From: an uncultured Veillonella sp.
GTDB taxonomy: Bacteria; Bacillota; Negativicutes; Veillonellales; Veillonellaceae
Assembly (NCBI GenBank): GCA_934183145.1
Contig: CAKPSA010000052.1
Location: 1 to 8,746, forward strand
Direction of reading: 5' to 3'
Length of the DNA: 8,746 nt
A model generated the notes under the pieces. It was not told the DNA's origin, did no database searches, and was given only the letters and a program-made list of their open reading frames with translations. Made by a program: the position numbers and the translations under genes. Shown piece by piece: positions 5,451-8,746 of this stretch (position 1 is the first letter of the stretch; the number at the start of each line of letters is the position of its first letter).

Positions 5451-6860
5451 TTAAACAATTTTATGTTGCCACGCCCCACGAATAAATCGTACGTAAGAAC
5501 AACATAAACGAAGCGACTGGTCAAAGCATAAGGATAACCATGCCCCTAATAATCCTAAGCCAAAGGTAATACACAATAGGTAAGTAATAATAGGTCGTAT
5601 TATAGCCACGCTAACAAGGGAGTATTTCATAATATAATAGGTATCCCCTGCCCCTTTTAGGACACCAGAGTATACTTGTTGCAGCGCTTGCGGGAATGCA
5701 GCAACAGCCATGATGCCCATTAAAGCACCTGCTAACGTAACTACTTCACTTTCACGTGTATACAATTGTACTAACAAATCCCCAGGGCCAATAAAGATCA
5801 ATGCACTGACAAGGCCTACAACTAGACCTATACGGGCACCAATTTCCCCATACGTTTTTGCAATATCCGGTCTTTTATGACCTAAACTTTGACCCGTATG
5901 GGAGGCACCAGCAAAGCCAAGACCCATAGCGAAGTAGTAGAATATATCCATCAAATTCATACATACATAATGAGCAGCTAGTGGAACCGCCCCTAATGAT
6001 GCGACAATCATGGTATACGTATACATACCAAAACGTTCAAAGAATTGTTCCCCTAGTGAACTACCACCTACGTGGAACATAGTATGTAACACTGATCGTT
6101 CGAACTTCCATTTTGAAGGATGGCGCAATGTTAAACCTGTAGTCGTATGTTGAGAAATCGTACGCAGTAATAATAAAGCAATGACAGCACTACTAATCAT
6201 TGTAGATACACCAGCGCCCATGACACCCAACTCAGGGAAGAACCCTATACCATAAATCAAAAAGAAATTCATGATGGTGTTTAGAATATTCCCTACTACA
6301 TTCGATTTAAAAATGACCTTTGTATTGCCATACCCAATAAGAGCAGCCCCTACAATCTGACTAAAGGACTGGAATATAAGACTAATAACGATAAACCGAC
6401 CATACCAAACAGCGGTCTCAATATAGCCATCCTCAGCACCGGTAAAGCGTAAAATATGCTCTAAATTAAAGAAACATATGGCCAATAAAGGTACATAAAT
6501 CAAGAAGTTCAACAGTATGGACTGTTTAAGAACAGCATTCATACCATCCACTTCACCTTCGCCGTGACGACGAGCTATAATTGCTGTTACTGCAATAGAT
6601 AAAGCTCGACAGAATATGAGCATTACCATCTCTGGCTGTCCCATGATACCTACTGAAGCAAGTGCGGATGCACCTAAAGCACCAACCATCGCTAAGTCTA
6701 TGGCAGTCATAAACTGTAACATCAAGCCTTGTAATGTAGCGGGCCAAGCTATTTTTAAATAACGACCATACAGCTGCTTAGTGGTTCCTATAGGCCCCAA
6801 TCGTTCTGTAGCAGGCAGCATAGTGTCAACAGAAAGCCATCGTTGTATGCGGTCTAACAT
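5451..6860 (-). CDS. MATE family multidrug/cation efflux transporter
   Basis: This 469-aa inner-membrane protein has two six-helix lobes, the standard MATE length and plan. The N-lobe begins at about residue 36 with AWPATLQGLMLQFMTAIDLAMVG, where D55 matches the conserved TM1 Asp of NorM-type proteins. The paired lobe motifs are GYGNTKVIFKSN at 176-187 and GAGDTYYIMKYS at 403-414. E275, in FFERFG at the start of TM7, aligns by eye with the cation-site Glu of NorM. The family exports drugs or metabolites in exchange for Na+ or H+; the substrate cannot be told from sequence. A 35-residue soluble N-terminus precedes the first helix. The ATG at 6860 has AGGAG 5 nt upstream. It is a single gene with a good promoter (6926-6955), convergent with the amidotransferase. 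No TetR or MarR regulator is adjacent. Confidence 0.92.
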   Translation of the reverse strand: MLDRIQRWLSVDTMLPATERLGPIGTTKQLYGRYLKIAWPATLQGLMLQFMTAIDLAMVGALGASALASVGIMGQPEMVMLIFCRALSIAVTAIIARRHGEGEVDGMNAVLKQSILLNFLIYVPLLAICFFNLEHILRFTGAEDGYIETAVWYGRFIVISLIFQSFSQIVGAALIGYGNTKVIFKSNVVGNILNTIMNFFLIYGIGFFPELGVMGAGVSTMISSAVIALLLLRTISQHTTTGLTLRHPSKWKFERSVLHTMFHVGGSSLGEQFFERFGMYTYTMIVASLGAVPLAAHYVCMNLMDIFYYFAMGLGFAGASHTGQSLGHKRPDIAKTYGEIGARIGLVVGLVSALIFIGPGDLLVQLYTRESEVVTLAGALMGIMAVAAFPQALQQVYSGVLKGAGDTYYIMKYSLVSVAIIRPIITYLLCITFGLGLLGAWLSLCFDQSLRLCCSYVRFIRGAWQHKIV

Positions 6861-6893
6861 AGTAACTCCTATTCATGCAAGATCGTACAAGTT

Positions 6894-6912
6894 GGAGCTA
6901 TCAGCTAGCTCC
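6894..6912 (-). promoter_or_regulatory. Stem-loop in the MATE gene leader
   Basis: On the minus strand GGAGCTA (6912-6906) pairs perfectly with TAGCTCC (6900-6894) around a 5-nt loop. It lies about 7 nt after the predicted transcript start. The 5' arm is preceded by TTA, so it includes a Shine-Dalgarno-like AGGAG. The 3' arm contains CTCC, which could alternatively pair with the GGAG of the true RBS at 6870-6866. Confidence 0.4.
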
Positions 6913-6925
6913 TAATATCTTCTGT

Positions 6926-6955
6926 ATTATATCACAACAATATATGAAAAGTCAT
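6926..6955 (-). promoter_or_regulatory. MATE gene promoter with extended -10
   Basis: On the minus strand, TATAAT (6931-6926) is a perfect -10 box preceded by TGA, the extended -10 form. ATGACT (6955-6950) stands 18 nt upstream as a fair -35 box. The transcript would start near 6919, giving a leader of about 59 nt. Confidence 0.7.
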
Positions 6956-6997
6956 TCATATATTATATTTTTATTTAATAATCTATATCAAAATAGC

Positions 6998-7066
6998 AAA
7001 GAACCCCTTACCTATCCTATTATACCTACTAGGGTATAACCGTGATAAGTAAGGGGTTTCTTTTTA
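6998..7066. terminator. Two-tier hairpin between the adhesin and MATE genes
   Basis: The outer arms, 6998-7011 (GAACCCCTTAC core) and 7049-7063, pair over about 14 bp with one bulged T. Inside, TTATACC at 7020-7026 pairs with GGTATAA at 7033-7039. It lies about 130 nt downstream of the adhesin stop on the minus strand and is the likely adhesin terminator; that side has TTCTTTGC then TATTTT. The plus-strand exit (TTTCTTTTT) is the better U-tract, although no plus-strand gene lies upstream. The 3' stretch 7067-7192 has only weak hairpins, such as TCAGTAT at 7164-7170 with ATACTGA at 7186-7192, and no gene that I can see. Confidence 0.7.
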
Positions 7067-7192
7067 TAACTTCAGTTCTTCAAAATGATTGTTATTGAAA
7101 TTTCATCTCACTAAAAGAGTGATCATTTCAAGTAAACCTCGAAAGACTAGAGTGTTAGATTGCTCAGTATCGATTATCTTACTCTATACTGA

Positions 7193-8746
7193 TTAACCTT
7201 TAGATGCTAACAATTTGTCCACTGCTGCGCGCAAATCATCTAAACCTTGTTTTGTTTCAGCCAATTCTTGACGTTGACGTTCATTTTCAGCTTCCAATGT
7301 ATTTAGACGAGCTGCTTGATCAGCAATAACATATTTTTGTTCAGCATTTTCCTTCTTGAGGCTAGATACCTCATCTTGCATTACATATACAGAGCTAATA
7401 GGGCCTGCTTTGTAACGGTCAGGAATATTTTTCTTTTCTGGGCTAGAACCAAATTTATGGGTTACGCCAGCATTCACCATATTATGGTTGCCACCAACAG
7501 AAACACCTACGTTGAACATAGTATCTTCATTAGTGTAATGCGCAAGACCAAGAGCTGCTGCAGTTTCACCACGGTAGTTGCCTACGCCTGCCATAATTTG
7601 AGTTGGCTCTAATGGATCATATTGAATTGGTTTCAACGCTGCCATCGCTGCTGCATGAGCACCTACACGTTGTACTTCACCTGCGACTTGACCAATGGCA
7701 TCACCCATTTTTGCATTGGATGCTTTTAACTGACCAATATTCACAGCATCTGTATCATCAGAACCAGGTGCTACACCTTTAATTTGGTTGTTGCCATTAT
7801 TGAGGCCATCCTTAGTCAAGGATACAGGACCTGCATTAGGATTATTAGGATTTGCACTACCAGGTGTAATTGTTATGCCATTGCCATTTGTTACAGTTGT
7901 ATTGCCCGCTGCATCTTTGAATGTAGCAGATTTCATATCTGTAAGTTCAGGGTTTACTGCATAACTAATTGTTTTACCTGCATGGCTAACCATCATGTTA
8001 TTGCCCGCTTTGAAAGTAAGCGTTTCATTTGGTCTAATTTTTTCTGGTGTTGCACTTGGTGTGCTGTTTACACCAGAACCTTCTGTACCAACGGTAGCAT
8101 CCCAGCCTGCATTAGCTACAGCAGATTGAACTTGATCTTCAGTGGCTGCACGGCCAGAAGTAATGTTATTAGGATTCCATGTTTTATTGGTTAAACCTGT
8201 TACAACACCATCTTTACCATTTATAGCAACAGGATTATTGCCACCTGTAGTAATGATGCCATCTTTACCATCAATACCTACTGTACCAATAGCAGCCTTA
8301 CCATCCTTACCATCAAGAGCAATTTTATCTGCTACTTTCACAGAACCATTAACGCCATCAATAGCAACAGCATTTGTACCATCACCAGCTTTAATAGTGC
8401 CATCTGTACCATTAATGGCTACAGCATTACCATCTTTACCAGCTTTGATCGTGCCATTTGTACCATCCACAGTAATCGCTTTTGTTGGATCCGCTGCACC
8501 TAAGGTAATCTTATCATTCAACTTGTTGTCGTAAATGATATGTCCATCTGGAGCAGTGGTTTTAGTCAACACAATATTGCCTGTCGTATTATCGGCACTT
8601 TCACCACCATTAGCAGTCAATTCAGTCGTTGCCGCCTTAGTTTTCGCATCTAATTGGCGTACATTAACAGCATCTGTATCATTTGTACCATCAGCTACAT
8701 TAACAATCTTATTATTGCCATTATCAAGGCCATTACCAGTTAAGGA
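7193..8746 (-). CDS. Trimeric autotransporter adhesin (YadA-like), C-terminal part
   Basis: The frame is open to the window edge, so 517 residues are visible and the N-terminus is missing. An apparent start at 8620 is a TTG inside the frame with no reason to begin there. Numbered from the edge: residues 1-33 are a neck-type motif (GLDNGNNKIVNVADG, DTDAVNVRQL). Residues about 89-184 are six short glycine/aspartate repeats of the kind VAINGTDGTI. GLTNKTW to GRAATEDQ at 184-205 and the stretch to 308 are head/stalk modules. A second neck, GLNNGNNQIKGVAPG to DAVNIGQLKA, covers 314-342. Residues 347-433 are the YadA anchor, with a short helix and four strands ending in VTHKFG. Three chains form one 12-strand outer-membrane barrel, and the passenger is displayed on the surface for adhesion. 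Unlike classic YadA, an 84-residue tail follows the barrel. Confidence 0.92.
   Translation of the reverse strand, partial: SLTGNGLDNGNNKIVNVADGTNDTDAVNVRQLDAKTKAATTELTANGGESADNTTGNIVLTKTTAPDGHIIYDNKLNDKITLGAADPTKAITVDGTNGTIKAGKDGNAVAINGTDGTIKAGDGTNAVAIDGVNGSVKVADKIALDGKDGKAAIGTVGIDGKDGIITTGGNNPVAINGKDGVVTGLTNKTWNPNNITSGRAATEDQVQSAVANAGWDATVGTEGSGVNSTPSATPEKIRPNETLTFKAGNNMMVSHAGKTISYAVNPELTDMKSATFKDAAGNTTVTNGNGITITPGSANPNNPNAGPVSLTKDGLNNGNNQIKGVAPGSDDTDAVNIGQLKASNAKMGDAIGQVAGEVQRVGAHAAAMAALKPIQYDPLEPTQIMAGVGNYRGETAAALGLAHYTNEDTMFNVGVSVGGNHNMVNAGVTHKFGSSPEKKNIPDRYKAGPISSVYVMQDEVSSLKKENAEQKYVIADQAARLNTLEAENERQRQELAETKQGLDDLRAAVDKLLASKG
7196..7447 (-). other. Post-barrel coiled-coil tail of the adhesin
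   Basis: These 84 residues follow the last barrel strand. A basic, proline-containing linker (SSPEKKNIPDRYKAGP) leads to SSVYVMQDEV and then about 60 residues with heptad-spaced V, I and L, dense in Glu, Lys, Gln and Ala, ending DKLLASKG. In YadA the chain ends at the barrel, on the periplasmic face. This tail should therefore lie in the periplasm, probably as a three-stranded coil under the trimeric barrel. The role is inferred only. Confidence 0.75.
8195..8482 (-). repeat. Six imperfect passenger repeats of about 14-18 residues
   Basis: Within the adhesin the units begin AITVDGTNGTI, AVAINGTDGTI, AVAIDGVNGSV, KIALDGKDGKA, TVGIDGKDGII and PVAINGKDGVV. Each has the pattern hydrophobic-x-I/V/L-D/N-G-x-D/N-G, followed by a short turn rich in Gly and Lys. 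The DNA repeats too (recurring ACCATC and CCATTA blocks), so copy number may change by recombination or slippage. Confidence 0.8.

Noticed and set aside
8142..8534. Open frame of 130 codons on the plus strand opposite the adhesin repeats.
   Set aside because: Its repeated Pro/Leu/Ser pattern is the mirror of the adhesin repeats on the other strand. There is no RBS and no recognisable domain.
8618..8620. Apparent start codon of the adhesin gene at 8620.
   Set aside because: It is a TTG within an open frame that continues with adhesin-type neck sequence to the window edge. There is no signal peptide and no RBS-supported start, so the gene is treated as cut by the window.
1..8746. CRISPR arrays, tRNA or rRNA genes, transposases, phage or defence genes.
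   Set aside because: A read of both strands showed no regular spaced repeats, cloverleaf, IS ends or related protein motifs.

Overview
The window most likely comes from a diderm Firmicute of the class Negativicutes, with Veillonella the best fit. Two things point there. The DNA is AT-rich and has strong Firmicute-style ribosome binding sites (AGGAGG, AAGGAGG). Yet the genes encode true outer-membrane proteins: an OmpA with a beta-barrel and a peptidoglycan-binding domain, and a YadA-type trimeric autotransporter. The genus assignment is inference from remembered protein style, not from a search.

Layout from left to right: a small exported PepSY-repeat protein (minus); an AI-2E/PerM-family membrane protein (minus); ompA (minus), followed on its strand by a long hairpin terminator; an AqpZ-type water channel (minus) with its own perfect-stem terminator; a stand-alone class I glutamine amidotransferase (plus), divergent from the water channel; a MATE-family efflux transporter (minus), convergent with the amidotransferase; and the 3' portion of a trimeric autotransporter adhesin (minus) whose N-terminal part lies beyond the right edge.

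Most genes look like separate transcription units. Convincing sigma-70-type promoters can be read upstream of ompA, the water channel and the MATE gene, and a weaker one upstream of the amidotransferase. Hairpin terminators follow ompA, the water channel, the amidotransferase and the adhesin. The only plausible co-transcribed pair is AI-2E followed by PepSY, which have a 134-nt gap with no clear terminator. Six of the seven genes act in or at the cell envelope: adhesion (autotransporter), outer-membrane tethering (OmpA), water flux (AqpZ), export (MATE, AI-2E family) and a periplasmic or secreted PepSY protein. The amidotransferase is the only cytoplasmic enzyme.

I found no CRISPR array, tRNA, rRNA, insertion sequence, phage gene or defence cassette, and no clear undescribed system. 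The points most worth a second look are: the 84-residue, mostly coiled-coil tail after the outer-membrane barrel of the autotransporter, which should sit in the periplasm; 5'-proximal stem-loops in the predicted leaders of three envelope genes, one followed by a T-run like an attenuator; and several palindromic operator candidates between genes.
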